Source: Smithella sp.
GTDB lineage: Bacteria > Desulfobacterota > Syntrophia > Syntrophales > Smithellaceae
Direction: 5' to 3'
Length of the DNA stretch: 64,000 nt
Assembly: GCA_007244375.1 (NCBI GenBank)
Contig: SCVW01000030.1
Coordinates: 1-64,000 of the forward strand
Positions 9,333 to 18,336 of the stretch are shown here, piece by piece. Below the pieces are notes generated by a model. It was given only the letters and a program-made list of their open reading frames with translations, had not been told where the DNA came from and searched no databases. Both the position numbers and the translations under genes were made by a program. Numbering within the stretch: the stretch's first letter is position 1; every line of letters begins with the position of its first letter.

Positions 9333-10322
9333 TTGAAAAAAGTCGATCATATATTGATTACCGGGGCAGCTGGCTTTCTAGGGTCTACGATTGTTGCTCA
9401 AGCCGTTGAGTCTGGTTTATCAGTTGCTGCCACAGACCGAGTTGTAAAAGCAAAAGTTCCAGGTGTGCCATTTATTTCCGCTGATATTCTCGATTATAAT
9501 AGTTTATCAAAGATATTCTATGGAATTGATTGCGTGTGTCATGTGGCAGGATTGGCGCATATTTTTAGTAAGTCCGAAGAGTTGATCGCACCATTCAATG
9601 CCGTGAATGTCACTGGTACGTATAATGTGACCCTTGCTGCTGTCCGGGCAGGAGTACGTCATTTTATTCTTATCAGTTCCGTATCCGTCTACGGCCCATA
9701 TAGCATAGGTTTATTTAATGAAAACAGCCCATGTCATCCGATCGGCCCCTATGCTGTTTCTAAGTATAACTCTGAGTTGAGAGCCATGGAAATTGCCAGG
9801 AAGTCAGGAATGGCGCTTACTATTCTGCGGCTGGCTACGCTTTACGGAGAGGGCGATCCCGGAAATGTGGGCCATCTAATGCAAGCGCTGGATAGGGGGC
9901 ATTTTCTTTGGATAGGCGATGGTAGCAATCGAAAAAGCTTGTTGTATAAAGGAGATGCGGCGCGTGCCTGTCTGGCGGTGGCAGAACGACCTGCATCGGG
10001 TATTAATGTATACAACGTTTCTGCACCTCCCTGCACCATGCGCGAGATTGTGGATGGCATCGCAGATGCGCTGGGGAAACATCCTTTCCCTGTGCGGGTT
10101 CCTGCGTCACTGGGTTTGTTTCTAAGTCGGCATCTGTCCAGGATACCAAACCGTCACATGGCGGGCTTTCATCCAACTGTAAAAAAATGGCTGGCCGAAA
10201 ATGTTTACGATACCCACCGATTTGAAGAAGACTATGGTTTTCAGATAGAAACCAGATTAAAAGATGGGTTGACGCGAGAAGTGGATTGGTCTCGACAGAA
10301 AAATAGTCACTTTGACAGATAG
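9333..10322 (+). CDS. Nucleotide-sugar epimerase / 4-reductase (SDR), WreQ/WbpV-like
   Basis: An extended SDR of about 329 residues with the NAD-binding ITGAAGFLGST near the N-terminus, SSVSVYGPY in the catalytic Ser region and YAVSKYNSE with the Tyr-x3-Lys pair. I prefer the TTG at 9333 as start because a GAGG lies upstream at 9319 and the product then begins MKKVDHILITG. An ATG at 9315 is also possible but overlaps the GT2 gene. The neighbours are a small phosphoglycosyl transferase and a WbpM/FlaA1-like 4,6-dehydratase. The same trio is known for making and loading N-acetylquinovosamine or N-acetylfucosamine, so a 4-keto reductase or 4-epimerase role on UDP-4-keto-6-deoxy-GlcNAc is a reasonable inference. 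Confidence 0.82.
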   Translation: MKKVDHILITGAAGFLGSTIVAQAVESGLSVAATDRVVKAKVPGVPFISADILDYNSLSKIFYGIDCVCHVAGLAHIFSKSEELIAPFNAVNVTGTYNVTLAAVRAGVRHFILISSVSVYGPYSIGLFNENSPCHPIGPYAVSKYNSELRAMEIARKSGMALTILRLATLYGEGDPGNVGHLMQALDRGHFLWIGDGSNRKSLLYKGDAARACLAVAERPASGINVYNVSAPPCTMREIVDGIADALGKHPFPVRVPASLGLFLSRHLSRIPNRHMAGFHPTVKKWLAENVYDTHRFEEDYGFQIETRLKDGLTREVDWSRQKNSHFDR

Positions 10323-10343
10323 CAGTCGTCTTGTTTGGTGTTT

Positions 10344-10904
10344 ATGAAAAGGATATTTGATCTATTTATTTTTCTTTGTTTGGTTCCGGTCTTGCTGGTT
10401 CCTATCCTTGTGATGGCGGTTTTGATTAAACTGACTTCCAGGGGACCTGCCCTGCACTGGTCAGATCGAGTGGGGGTTAATAATGTGATTTTTAAGATGC
10501 CGAAATTCAGGACAATGCGGATAGATACGCCTGTTGTTGCGACTCACTTATTGAAAGATCCCGAAGCGTATCTGACTCCCGTAGGGCACTTTATTAGAAA
10601 AACAAGCTTCGACGAATTGCCGCAATTATGGAGCGTTTTAAAAGGAGATATGAGTTTTGTTGGTCCACGGCCGGCATTGTTTAATCAAGAGGATCTGATT
10701 GCCTTGCGTACGGGAAAAGGTATTCATCAATTAACTCCCGGGATCACGGGATGGGCGCAAGTCAATGGCCGGGACGATCTTCCAATTCCAGTTAAAGTGG
10801 AATATGATGAATATTATCTGAGAAATAAATCTTTCTTTTTCGACCTGAAAATTTTATGGAATACTTTTTTCAAAGTTATTAAAAAGGAAGGCGTGGCGCA
10901 TTAA
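10344..10904 (+). CDS. Small monotopic phosphoglycosyl transferase (PglC/WreU-like)
   Basis: This enzyme moves a sugar-1-phosphate from a UDP-sugar to undecaprenyl phosphate and so starts a repeat unit. The 186-residue protein is only the catalytic core of the bacterial sugar transferase family: one N-terminal hydrophobic re-entrant segment (about residues 5-30), KFRTM, the catalytic Asp-Glu dyad in TSFDELPQLWS, then GDMSFVGPRP and PGITGWAQVNGRD. ATG 10344 gives MKRIFDLF, the usual family start; a TTG at 10335 is less likely. It lies between the SDR and the 4,6-dehydratase, with only three bases to the latter. Confidence 0.92.
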   Translation: MKRIFDLFIFLCLVPVLLVPILVMAVLIKLTSRGPALHWSDRVGVNNVIFKMPKFRTMRIDTPVVATHLLKDPEAYLTPVGHFIRKTSFDELPQLWSVLKGDMSFVGPRPALFNQEDLIALRTGKGIHQLTPGITGWAQVNGRDDLPIPVKVEYDEYYLRNKSFFFDLKILWNTFFKVIKKEGVAH

Positions 10905-10907
10905 AAT

Positions 10908-12806
10908 ATGTATTTTCCGATAAAAAACCCCAAAATGTATTTAATGATTTTCAGTGATGTATTAATATTTACGTTATCCATTGTTATTTCATACTTGTTT
11001 CGTTTTGAATTTTTACTTAGCCCATTTTACATTCATCAGATAAAAACGGTTCTTCTCTGGATTATTCCTCTGAAGGTTGTCGTTTTTATTTTTTCCGGTG
11101 TTTATCGAGGAATGTGGCGTTATACCAGCATCAGGGATTTTTGGCTTTTAGCAAGGGCATGTTTATTATCAACTTTATTAATCCTCGCGGTAATTTTGTA
11201 TATAAGCGGTTTTAAAGGATATTCCCGATCCATTTTTTTCATGGACGGTGTTTTCACTTTTCTATTAGTCGGCGGCAAACTAATAGCTATTCGTTCTTAC
11301 TATTCAGGATTTGCCAATCCGAGAATTAAAGAAGAACTGTTTCCGAAAGTAACTTATAAGAACGTATTGATAATTGGAGCAGGCGATGCCGGCGAAAAGA
11401 TATTACGGGAAATTTTTGAGAACAATCAATTGCATTATAAGGTAGTCGGTTTTATTGACGATGATCCTCAAAAAAAAGGAAGATCGATACATGGTGTGCC
11501 GGTGCTGGGAAATCTGGAAAAAATTACACCTATTCTGGAAAAAGAAGATGTTAAAGAAATACTTATTGCCATTCCCTCGGCCAAAGGCGACCAAATTAGA
11601 AATATAGTAGAAACCTGCAAGGACTGCGATGTTTCTTATAAAATTCTGCCCGGAATGGGTGAGCTTATCGACGGCCGGGTTAGTATTAAAGTTCTGCGCG
11701 ACATAAGTTACGAGGATCTGCTAGGAAGACCGCCGGTGAAATTAGATAACACTGGTATCAGCGGATATCTAAAAGGCAAAACCGTTTTAATTACCGGTTG
11801 CGGCGGTTCGATTGGGTCCGAGTTGTGCCGGCAGGTGATAAAATATCAACCGAATTATCTTGTCTTACTTGATGCCAGTGAAATGAATCTCTTCAATATT
11901 CAGATGGAGCTGCAAAATGAAAATAATTTTCAAAAATGCGAGGCAATCCTGGGGCATGTGCAAAATGAATTTCTTATGGAGGATATCTTTAAGAAGTACA
12001 TGCCGCAGATAGTTTTCCACGCCGCAGCTTATAAGCATGTCCCGATGCTGGAAAAAAATCCATGGGAGGCGGTATTCAACAATATCATCGGCAGTCGTAT
12101 AGTCATGGAGCTGTCGGTTAAATATCATGTGGAACGATTCGTCCTGGTGTCAACGGATAAGGCTGTTCGTCCCGTAAATGTTATGGGAGCGAGCAAGCGT
12201 GTAACGGAATTAATTATGCAATCGTTAAGGGATAAAGATACACTTATGATGGCGGTAAGATTTGGGAATGTTATCGGCTCATCCGGCTCCGTAGTTCCGG
12301 TGTTCCGGCGGCAAATAGAAAAAGGAGGGCCTGTAACAGTTACTCATCCGGAGGTAAATCGTTATTTCATGACCATTCCCGAGTCGACACAACTGGTCTT
12401 GCAGGCTGCGGCTATGGGAGAAGGCGGCGAAATTTTTATTTTAAAAATGGGGACTCCTGTTATGATAGCGGATATGGCAAAAGATTTGATTCGTCTTTCC
12501 GGCAAAGAGCCGGACATAGATATTAAAATTGCTTACACCGGTTTGCGTGACGGAGAAAAGCTCTATGAAGAATTAATAACAGAAGGAGAAGATATTTTAC
12601 GGACCAGTCATGAAAAAATAATGGTTCTTCGTTCTAATGACTACACCAATGGATTAGATTACCTGCAGAGTATAAAACAGAAGTTGGATAAAGATATTGA
12701 AGAATTGATAAAATATTCAATGGAACACAACGGCAGTGCGATTAAAAAAATACTCCAGGAAATAGTTCCCGAATACACTCCGCAGGAAAATGAGACAGTC
12801 CTTTAA
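10908..12806 (+). CDS. Membrane-bound UDP-GlcNAc 4,6-dehydratase (WbpM/CapD/WreV-like)
   Basis: A 632-residue protein with four N-terminal membrane helices (about residues 10-125), a CoA-binding-like Rossmann domain (VLIIGAGDAGEKILREI at about residue 155), and a C-terminal SDR catalytic domain. The NAD motif is ITGCGGSIGSE at about residue 295, and STDKAVRPVNVMGASK at about residue 414 holds the Ser-Met-Lys triad in which Met replaces the usual SDR Tyr, as is known for WbpM-type enzymes. It converts UDP-GlcNAc to the 4-keto-6-deoxy intermediate. It completes the sugar-nucleotide and priming trio with the two genes before it. Confidence 0.92.
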   Translation: MYFPIKNPKMYLMIFSDVLIFTLSIVISYLFRFEFLLSPFYIHQIKTVLLWIIPLKVVVFIFSGVYRGMWRYTSIRDFWLLARACLLSTLLILAVILYISGFKGYSRSIFFMDGVFTFLLVGGKLIAIRSYYSGFANPRIKEELFPKVTYKNVLIIGAGDAGEKILREIFENNQLHYKVVGFIDDDPQKKGRSIHGVPVLGNLEKITPILEKEDVKEILIAIPSAKGDQIRNIVETCKDCDVSYKILPGMGELIDGRVSIKVLRDISYEDLLGRPPVKLDNTGISGYLKGKTVLITGCGGSIGSELCRQVIKYQPNYLVLLDASEMNLFNIQMELQNENNFQKCEAILGHVQNEFLMEDIFKKYMPQIVFHAAAYKHVPMLEKNPWEAVFNNIIGSRIVMELSVKYHVERFVLVSTDKAVRPVNVMGASKRVTELIMQSLRDKDTLMMAVRFGNVIGSSGSVVPVFRRQIEKGGPVTVTHPEVNRYFMTIPESTQLVLQAAAMGEGGEIFILKMGTPVMIADMAKDLIRLSGKEPDIDIKIAYTGLRDGEKLYEELITEGEDILRTSHEKIMVLRSNDYTNGLDYLQSIKQKLDKDIEELIKYSMEHNGSAIKKILQEIVPEYTPQENETVL

Positions 12807-12839
12807 ACGCTTCTTTTATAAAAACAACCTGAGAAGAGA

Positions 12840-13916
12840 ATGATTATTTCGGCTCAACATAAAATAAATATTCCGGTTAGAAAAGTATTAATTATCCAAT
12901 TAGGAGACATAGGGGATGTTGTATGGGCAATTCCTGCTTATTGGGCGGTCAAAAATGCTTTCCCTCAGGCTGTTCTCTCAGTTTTAACAAGAAAACCGAA
13001 CGGGGATTTACTTTTGGATGATTTTCATATTGATAAAATATTTCAAGTTGACCAGCAAGGTATATTCAAGGGCTTGCAGTTACTTAAATCAATTCGTCAG
13101 GGAAATTTTGATTTGCTATTTGATCTGCGTGCAGATGATCGCGGAGCTTATATTTCTCTCTTAAGCGGAGCAAAAATGCGGGCCGCTCTTTATTATAAGG
13201 GAATAGACTGGCGAAATAGAATGTTCACGCATCTTGCCAATCCGCCTGAGGCGAAAGAAAGAACTCTTGGCGCTGCGGAACAATCGCTAAAAATTCTCAG
13301 AAGTTTTGGGATACAGGAAACAACTTCCGTTCCCCAAATATTTGTTTCGACAGAAACAACAAATAAAGTAATTGGATTATTGGTATCAGAAAACATTACT
13401 TTTCCCAAGGGGTATGTCACAATTAATCCATTTTCGCGCTGGGCTTACAAGGAATGGGGAATGGAAAAATGGCGGCAAATCATCTCTTTTATTTGGCAAA
13501 AATATAAAATGCCGGTTTTGATTCTGGGATCTAAAGAAGAAAAAATACGTGCTGATGAATTAACTGTTGCTGATTCATCTGCAATGCGCAATTTCGCCGG
13601 CAAAACAACATTACAGGAGATGGCTGGCGTTTTGCAGAAAAGCAGACTGCATATTGGAGTAGATAGTGCCGCGCCTCATATTGCTGCAGCAGTCGGTACG
13701 CCTACACTGACTATTTACGGTCCGTCAGATTGGCGTGATTGGGCTCCAGTGGGAGGTAAACATCAGGTTATCCTGCCGGATATGGATTGTGTGCCCTGTC
13801 GTAAAAAAGGTTGTGATGGCAGCGGTAAAAGCGATTGCCTTGACAACTTGGCTGTTGCTAAAGTAAAAGGTGCCGTGGAGCGAATGTTTAATAATTTTGT
13901 TTCCGAAAAAAACTGA
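12840..13916 (+). CDS. Glycosyltransferase family 9 (heptosyltransferase-like)
   Basis: A GT-B enzyme of 358 residues in the ADP-heptose:LPS heptosyltransferase family. KVLIIQLGDIGDVVWAIPA near the N-terminus is the classical start, and GVDSAAPHIAAAVGTPTLTI (about residues 272-291), followed by GPSDWRDWAP, is the donor-site signature. A cysteine-rich CVPCRKKGC occurs near the C-terminus, as in several family members. It may add a heptose or a related sugar to the lipid A core or to the O-polysaccharide. It ends 23 bases before the exporter permease. Confidence 0.9.
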   Translation: MIISAQHKINIPVRKVLIIQLGDIGDVVWAIPAYWAVKNAFPQAVLSVLTRKPNGDLLLDDFHIDKIFQVDQQGIFKGLQLLKSIRQGNFDLLFDLRADDRGAYISLLSGAKMRAALYYKGIDWRNRMFTHLANPPEAKERTLGAAEQSLKILRSFGIQETTSVPQIFVSTETTNKVIGLLVSENITFPKGYVTINPFSRWAYKEWGMEKWRQIISFIWQKYKMPVLILGSKEEKIRADELTVADSSAMRNFAGKTTLQEMAGVLQKSRLHIGVDSAAPHIAAAVGTPTLTIYGPSDWRDWAPVGGKHQVILPDMDCVPCRKKGCDGSGKSDCLDNLAVAKVKGAVERMFNNFVSEKN

Positions 13917-13939
13917 TCTTAATTTTTTCACGGTATAAA

Positions 13940-14734
13940 ATGAAACTTTACAAAAGTATAATTACGGATGAAATAACGGCAATCACCAAATATTTTCATA
14001 TGTGGTCGTTACTGGGATGGTACGATATCAAACAAAGGTATCGCCGTTCAATGATAGGACCCTTCTGGATTACTATCAGTACCGGTATTATGATTGGCAG
14101 CATCGGATTAATATTTTCGAAAATATTTAAATCTTCCATAGCGGAATTCCTGCCGTATTTTGCTACCGGACAAATAATATGGCTTTTGCTTTCTGCTCAA
14201 CTAACCGATGCTTGCACCATGTTTATTCAGTCTCAGTCCATTATAAAACAGGTATCTCTTCCTCTATCAGTTCATGTGTTGAGAAAATTATGGTATAATA
14301 TTATATTATTTCTTCATAATTTTCTTATTATCATTATATTGCTGATTGCTGCCCGGAAAGGATTTTTATGGGAGTATCTGCTTGTTATACCAGCGGTTGT
14401 ACTTATTCTTACCCTGCTTTTTCTTCTTTCCATGATTCTAGGAATTATCTGTACAAGGTTCCGTGATATAACCCAAATTGTGGCGGTATTTCTTCAACTC
14501 ATATATTTTTTTACACCCATCTTTTGGATGAAAAAATCTCTGGCCACTAAACAATCGTGGATTACTGACTTAAATCCCTTTTATCATATAATTGAGTTGG
14601 TTCGGTCTCCTTTGTTGGGTAAAAATCCTGATGTTTACCACTGGTTGAATCTGTTAATGTATGTAATCTTAGCGGCGGTTATAACATTCTTTTTAATGAA
14701 ACGATTCCGTAACAGAGTTGCTTACTGGTTGTAG
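13940..14734 (+). CDS. wzm: Polysaccharide ABC exporter permease (Wzm-type)
   Basis: An ABC-2 type inner-membrane permease of 264 residues with about six hydrophobic helices. The N-terminal WYDIKQRYRRSMIGPFWITI is the conserved cytoplasmic entry helix of the family, and YFFTPIFWMKKS is the usual late motif. Paired with the ATPase just downstream (8-base gap), it would export an undecaprenyl-linked polysaccharide or teichoic-acid-like polymer across the inner membrane. Confidence 0.93.
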   Translation: MKLYKSIITDEITAITKYFHMWSLLGWYDIKQRYRRSMIGPFWITISTGIMIGSIGLIFSKIFKSSIAEFLPYFATGQIIWLLLSAQLTDACTMFIQSQSIIKQVSLPLSVHVLRKLWYNIILFLHNFLIIIILLIAARKGFLWEYLLVIPAVVLILTLLFLLSMILGIICTRFRDITQIVAVFLQLIYFFTPIFWMKKSLATKQSWITDLNPFYHIIELVRSPLLGKNPDVYHWLNLLMYVILAAVITFFLMKRFRNRVAYWL

Positions 14735-14742
14735 ATATTATT

Positions 14743-15468
14743 ATGACTTCAATAAAAACAGAAAATCTGACAATTTTTTATCCCATTTTTGATTCATCAA
14801 GCCGATCTCTCAAAAAAGCCGTTGTGCGTGCGGCAACCGGAGGCAAGATCGCCAACGATGCTCATGGAATAAGTGTTTGCGCCATTGACAACATATCGTT
14901 TTCAATCGGTGAGGGAGAGAGGGTAGGTTTGGTGGGGCATAACGGGGCTGGAAAATCGACACTCCTGCGCGCAATAGCCGGTGTTTACGCTCCCACTAAA
15001 GGTAGTATGGAAGTTAATGGTTCAATCGTTTCGTTGTTGGATCTTTCTTTGGGCATGGATAATGAATTTACCGGTTATGAAAATATATTTATGCGCTGTG
15101 TTCTAATGGGTATAGGGAAAGACGAGGTTAAAAAACATGTTGACGACATCATTGAATTCTCGGAGTTGGGCGAATATATAAGAATGCCGATGAGAACATA
15201 TTCTACCGGAATGTCCCTCCGCCTCGCTTTTTCCATATGTACTACTTTTCCCTTTGATATTGTTCTGATGGATGAATGGCTTTCAGTCGGCGATGCTGAT
15301 TTCAGTAAAAAAGCCGAAAACCGGCTTCTGGAATTTATAAATAAATCTTCAATCCTTGTTCTGGCATCGCATAAGCCTGAACAAATAGAAAAAATTTGCA
15401 CTCGTGTTATAAAAATGGACCATGGCCATATAATTGAAGATAAAAAGAATGACAATTTGGAAAAATAG
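14743..15468 (+). CDS. wzt: Polysaccharide ABC exporter ATPase (Wzt-type, short form)
   Basis: The nucleotide-binding subunit of the exporter: Walker A GHNGAGKST at about residue 66, signature YSTGMSLRLAFS at about residue 154, Walker B IVLMDEWLSVGD at about residue 173 and a switch His in LASHKPEQ. At 241 residues it has only the ATPase core. The C-terminal carbohydrate-binding domain of long Wzt proteins, which reads the terminal modification of the polymer, is absent. Export is therefore probably not coupled to a chain-end cap recognised by this subunit. Confidence 0.93.
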   Translation: MTSIKTENLTIFYPIFDSSSRSLKKAVVRAATGGKIANDAHGISVCAIDNISFSIGEGERVGLVGHNGAGKSTLLRAIAGVYAPTKGSMEVNGSIVSLLDLSLGMDNEFTGYENIFMRCVLMGIGKDEVKKHVDDIIEFSELGEYIRMPMRTYSTGMSLRLAFSICTTFPFDIVLMDEWLSVGDADFSKKAENRLLEFINKSSILVLASHKPEQIEKICTRVIKMDHGHIIEDKKNDNLEK

Positions 15469-15525
15469 GTTTGGGTGCCAAGCATTTTGAAAGGAACTGG
15501 ATTGTTGGAGAAACGGAAGTTTAGG

Positions 15526-16242
15526 ATGCTGTCGATTGTTGTGCCTGTTTACAACGAAGACAAATATCTTGACGCTGTTATAAGCAAGGTTGTTACGCAA
15601 CCTCTGCCGGGAAATCTGCAACGGGAGTTGATTTTAATTAATGACGCATCTAACGATAATACATGGAATATTATGCAATCACTTCCGGATAAGTATCCAT
15701 CGATTAAATTTCAATTGGTTAATAAGACTGTCAATGAAGGGAAAGGTGCGGCATTGAGGGACGGTTTTGCCAAGGTTGACGGCGATATCGTTATCGTCCA
15801 GGATGGCGACCTCGAATATGATCCCGCCGACTATCCGAAGTTATTACAACCTGTTTTAGACGGTAAAGCCGATGTAGTTTTTGGCAGCCGCTTTATTGGT
15901 GAACCGCATAGGGTTTTATATTTCTGGCATCAAGTGGCAAATAATATTGTAACAACGCTTTCTAATATGCTGACCAATTTGAATTTAACCGATATGGAGG
16001 TGTGCTATAAAGTATTTACCCGTGAAGTTATTGACAAGATAAAAATCAGGAGTCCGCGATTCGGCGTTGAACCGGAAATAACTGCAAAAATAGCCCGTAT
16101 GAAATTAAACGGGGGAAGAGTGCGTGTTTATGAAACGGGTATTTCCTATTCCGGACGTACTTACGAAGAAGGCAAAAAAATAAATTGGAGAGATGCGATA
16201 TCAGCTATTTTTCATATTATTCGTTTTCGATTTATGGATTAG
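15526..16242 (+). CDS. Glycosyltransferase family 2, dolichyl/polyprenyl-phosphate mannose synthase-like
   Basis: A cytoplasmic GT2 enzyme of about 238 residues. It starts MLSIVVPVYNEDKYLDAVI, has LINDASNDNTW, the metal-binding IVQDGDLEYDP and VFGSRFIGEPHR, all typical of polyprenyl-phosphate hexose synthases. There is no C-terminal membrane pair. ATG 15526 is preceded by GGAAG at a good distance, so I prefer it; an upstream GTG at 15475 would add 17 atypical residues. It could charge undecaprenyl phosphate with a sugar or act in glycan assembly. Confidence 0.85.
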   Translation: MLSIVVPVYNEDKYLDAVISKVVTQPLPGNLQRELILINDASNDNTWNIMQSLPDKYPSIKFQLVNKTVNEGKGAALRDGFAKVDGDIVIVQDGDLEYDPADYPKLLQPVLDGKADVVFGSRFIGEPHRVLYFWHQVANNIVTTLSNMLTNLNLTDMEVCYKVFTREVIDKIKIRSPRFGVEPEITAKIARMKLNGGRVRVYETGISYSGRTYEEGKKINWRDAISAIFHIIRFRFMD

Positions 16243-16271
16243 TCAGAGAATAACGAAGAGAATAGTTCTGG

Positions 16272-17282
16272 ATGAATAAATATCTTATTACCGGCTTTTC
16301 CGGTTTTGTTGGCTATTATTTCGCTGAATATCTCGCAAATAGCGGGGAAAATGATCTTATCATGGGATTGGATATTCAGAATCCCAACTTTGAATTTAAT
16401 CACTATAAAAATTTAAAAATCCATTTTGAAAAAACGGATCTCTTGTCGAGAGATCAGGTTGAATGTATCGTTAATGATTTTCAGCCAGACTATATATTGC
16501 ACTTAGCTTCATATAGCAGTGTGGGCTTAAGCTGGAAGGACCCTGTAGAAAGTTTTCGGAATAATACGAACATCTTTTTGAATTTAATGGATGTAGTAAG
16601 AAAATTAAGAATACCTTCTCGCATTCTTTCCATTGGTTCATCTGAGGAATACGGAAATGCGAGAGATGAAGATTTGCCATTAAGAGAAAATCACAAATTA
16701 AATCCGGTTAGTCCTTATGCGGTTGCGAGGATGGCTCAAGAATTATTGTCAAAAGTTTATATCAATGGTTTTGGAATGGATCTTGTTCTGACAAGATCTT
16801 TTAATCATGTCGGTCCGATGCAAAGAAGTATTTTTGTTATATCATCTTTGGCAAAACAATTGGTTGCGATAAAAAAGTCGGGGTGGACAAGAGGTGATAT
16901 AGTTACAGGCGATATTTCGATCGTGCGCGACTTCACTGATGTCCGGGATGTGGTTCGTGCATACGATTTATTGTTAAAAAAAGGAGAGACAGGTCAGGTT
17001 TACAATGTTTGCAGCGGCAGGGGTTTTTCTGTAAAAGATATAATTGAAATAATGGTTAAACAGTTGGATATAGAAGTGAATATAAAAATTGATAGTCGTT
17101 TAATCAGGCCGGCAGATAATAAAAAAATTATCGGATCAAACGAAAAAATAAAAAAGGAATTGGGTTGGCAGAATAGAATTCCTCTGGAAAAGAGTATAAG
17201 CGACATAATTGTTTATTGGGAAAAAAGTTTGAACGCAGAAAGTAATTTCATGCCAATACAAGGGGAAAGTAGTACTTTGTGA
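16272..17282 (+). CDS. rmd: GDP-4-keto-6-deoxy-D-mannose reductase-like SDR
   Basis: An extended SDR of 336 residues. It has ITGFSGFVGYYFAEYL at the N-terminus, SIGSSEEYG in the catalytic Ser region, PVSPYAVARMAQE holding a Tyr followed three residues later by Arg instead of the usual Lys, and RSFNHVGPMQ and RDFTDVRDVVRAY, which are typical of the Rmd/GDP-mannose dehydratase branch. It would make GDP-rhamnose (GDP-6-deoxy-mannose) or a related sugar. No GDP-mannose 4,6-dehydratase is visible in this window, so the substrate would have to come from elsewhere. The Tyr-x3-Arg reading deserves a check, because the canonical residue is Lys. Confidence 0.72.
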   Translation: MNKYLITGFSGFVGYYFAEYLANSGENDLIMGLDIQNPNFEFNHYKNLKIHFEKTDLLSRDQVECIVNDFQPDYILHLASYSSVGLSWKDPVESFRNNTNIFLNLMDVVRKLRIPSRILSIGSSEEYGNARDEDLPLRENHKLNPVSPYAVARMAQELLSKVYINGFGMDLVLTRSFNHVGPMQRSIFVISSLAKQLVAIKKSGWTRGDIVTGDISIVRDFTDVRDVVRAYDLLLKKGETGQVYNVCSGRGFSVKDIIEIMVKQLDIEVNIKIDSRLIRPADNKKIIGSNEKIKKELGWQNRIPLEKSISDIIVYWEKSLNAESNFMPIQGESSTL

Positions 17283-17400
17283 TTCTTCTAAAAGGTTTCT
17301 TTTTATTTATATCATGATAAAGAATATCAAAATCATAAAATATCTCATTCAAGAATAGGAGTTTATAGTTTGCCATTGCGTTTTGGAGATTAACAATTTG

Positions 17401-18336
17401 ATGAATCAATGGAAGAACACAGGTCCGGTTATTGTCGGTGGAATCGGAGGCAGCGGTACAAGAGTAATTGCAAATATTCTGAAAGAAATTGGCTATTACT
17501 TAGGATCTGACTTAAATGATGCATTGGATAATTTATGGTTTACCTTGTTATTTAAACGTTCCCGGTGGTTTTTCAGACAAAAAAATCTTCATATGGAAAT
17601 AATCAAAGGTCTATCTTTCTTTGAGAAAATAACGAAAAATGAAAAAGCAATTTCCTTTAGTGAATATTTATTTCTGGCAAAAGCTCTTCGTGAAATTATT
17701 GTGCATGGTCATGATCATCTTGGTTCCGGCAAGGGATTATGGTCACTGAAACGCCTAAAATCGATGTTTTTTCAAAACAGACAAGTTAATACCGAGTACA
17801 TCGGCTGGGGATGGAAAGAACCGAATAGCCATATATATCTGGAGTTTTTAAGCCAATATTTCCCTGACATGAAATATATCCATGTTATAAGACACGGTCT
17901 GGACATGGCTTTTAGTAAAAATCAAGCGCAACTTTATAACTGGGGAAAACTTTGGGCGGTGGAAAAACCAAAAACATCGGAAGATATCCCTGTATTGTCT
18001 TTGGAATACTGGATCAAAGTAAATAATACTGTGAGATTGCTAGGAGAAAAATTGCTTGGTAACAGGTTTTGTATTGTCAATTTCGATCAACTTCAGAGAA
18101 ATCCTTATGATGAAGTTAAAAAGTTATTAAAATTCACTAATCATGACACTGAAGATTTTGAACTTATTAATAGGCTATGTAAAAAAGTAAATAAAGCAAA
18201 TTTGATGGCACGTTATCAACAATTTGATCAGTCATGTTTTTCAACAACCAGCTTAAATGAAGTCAAAAAATGGGGTTTCCAAATTGAAACAACTCATTTT
18301 CAAAAAGTATACAGTTTGAGAAATCATGATGAATGA
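17401..18336 (+). CDS. Sulfotransferase family protein
   Basis: About 311 residues. The N-terminal phosphosulfate-binding loop is in VGGIGGSGTRVIANIL (from about residue 12), where Gly-Ser-Gly-Thr-Arg takes the place of the usual Arg-Ser-Gly-Thr-Thr, and YIHVIRHGLDMAFSKNQ in the middle of the protein is the 3'-phosphate-binding strand and helix. It would transfer sulfate from PAPS to a sugar hydroxyl. ATG 17401 is chosen over TTG 17383 because the family match begins directly after it; GGAG at 17385 is 12 bases away. It is the first of four such genes before the cysD-cysNC pair. Confidence 0.75.
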   Translation: MNQWKNTGPVIVGGIGGSGTRVIANILKEIGYYLGSDLNDALDNLWFTLLFKRSRWFFRQKNLHMEIIKGLSFFEKITKNEKAISFSEYLFLAKALREIIVHGHDHLGSGKGLWSLKRLKSMFFQNRQVNTEYIGWGWKEPNSHIYLEFLSQYFPDMKYIHVIRHGLDMAFSKNQAQLYNWGKLWAVEKPKTSEDIPVLSLEYWIKVNNTVRLLGEKLLGNRFCIVNFDQLQRNPYDEVKKLLKFTNHDTEDFELINRLCKKVNKANLMARYQQFDQSCFSTTSLNEVKKWGFQIETTHFQKVYSLRNHDE

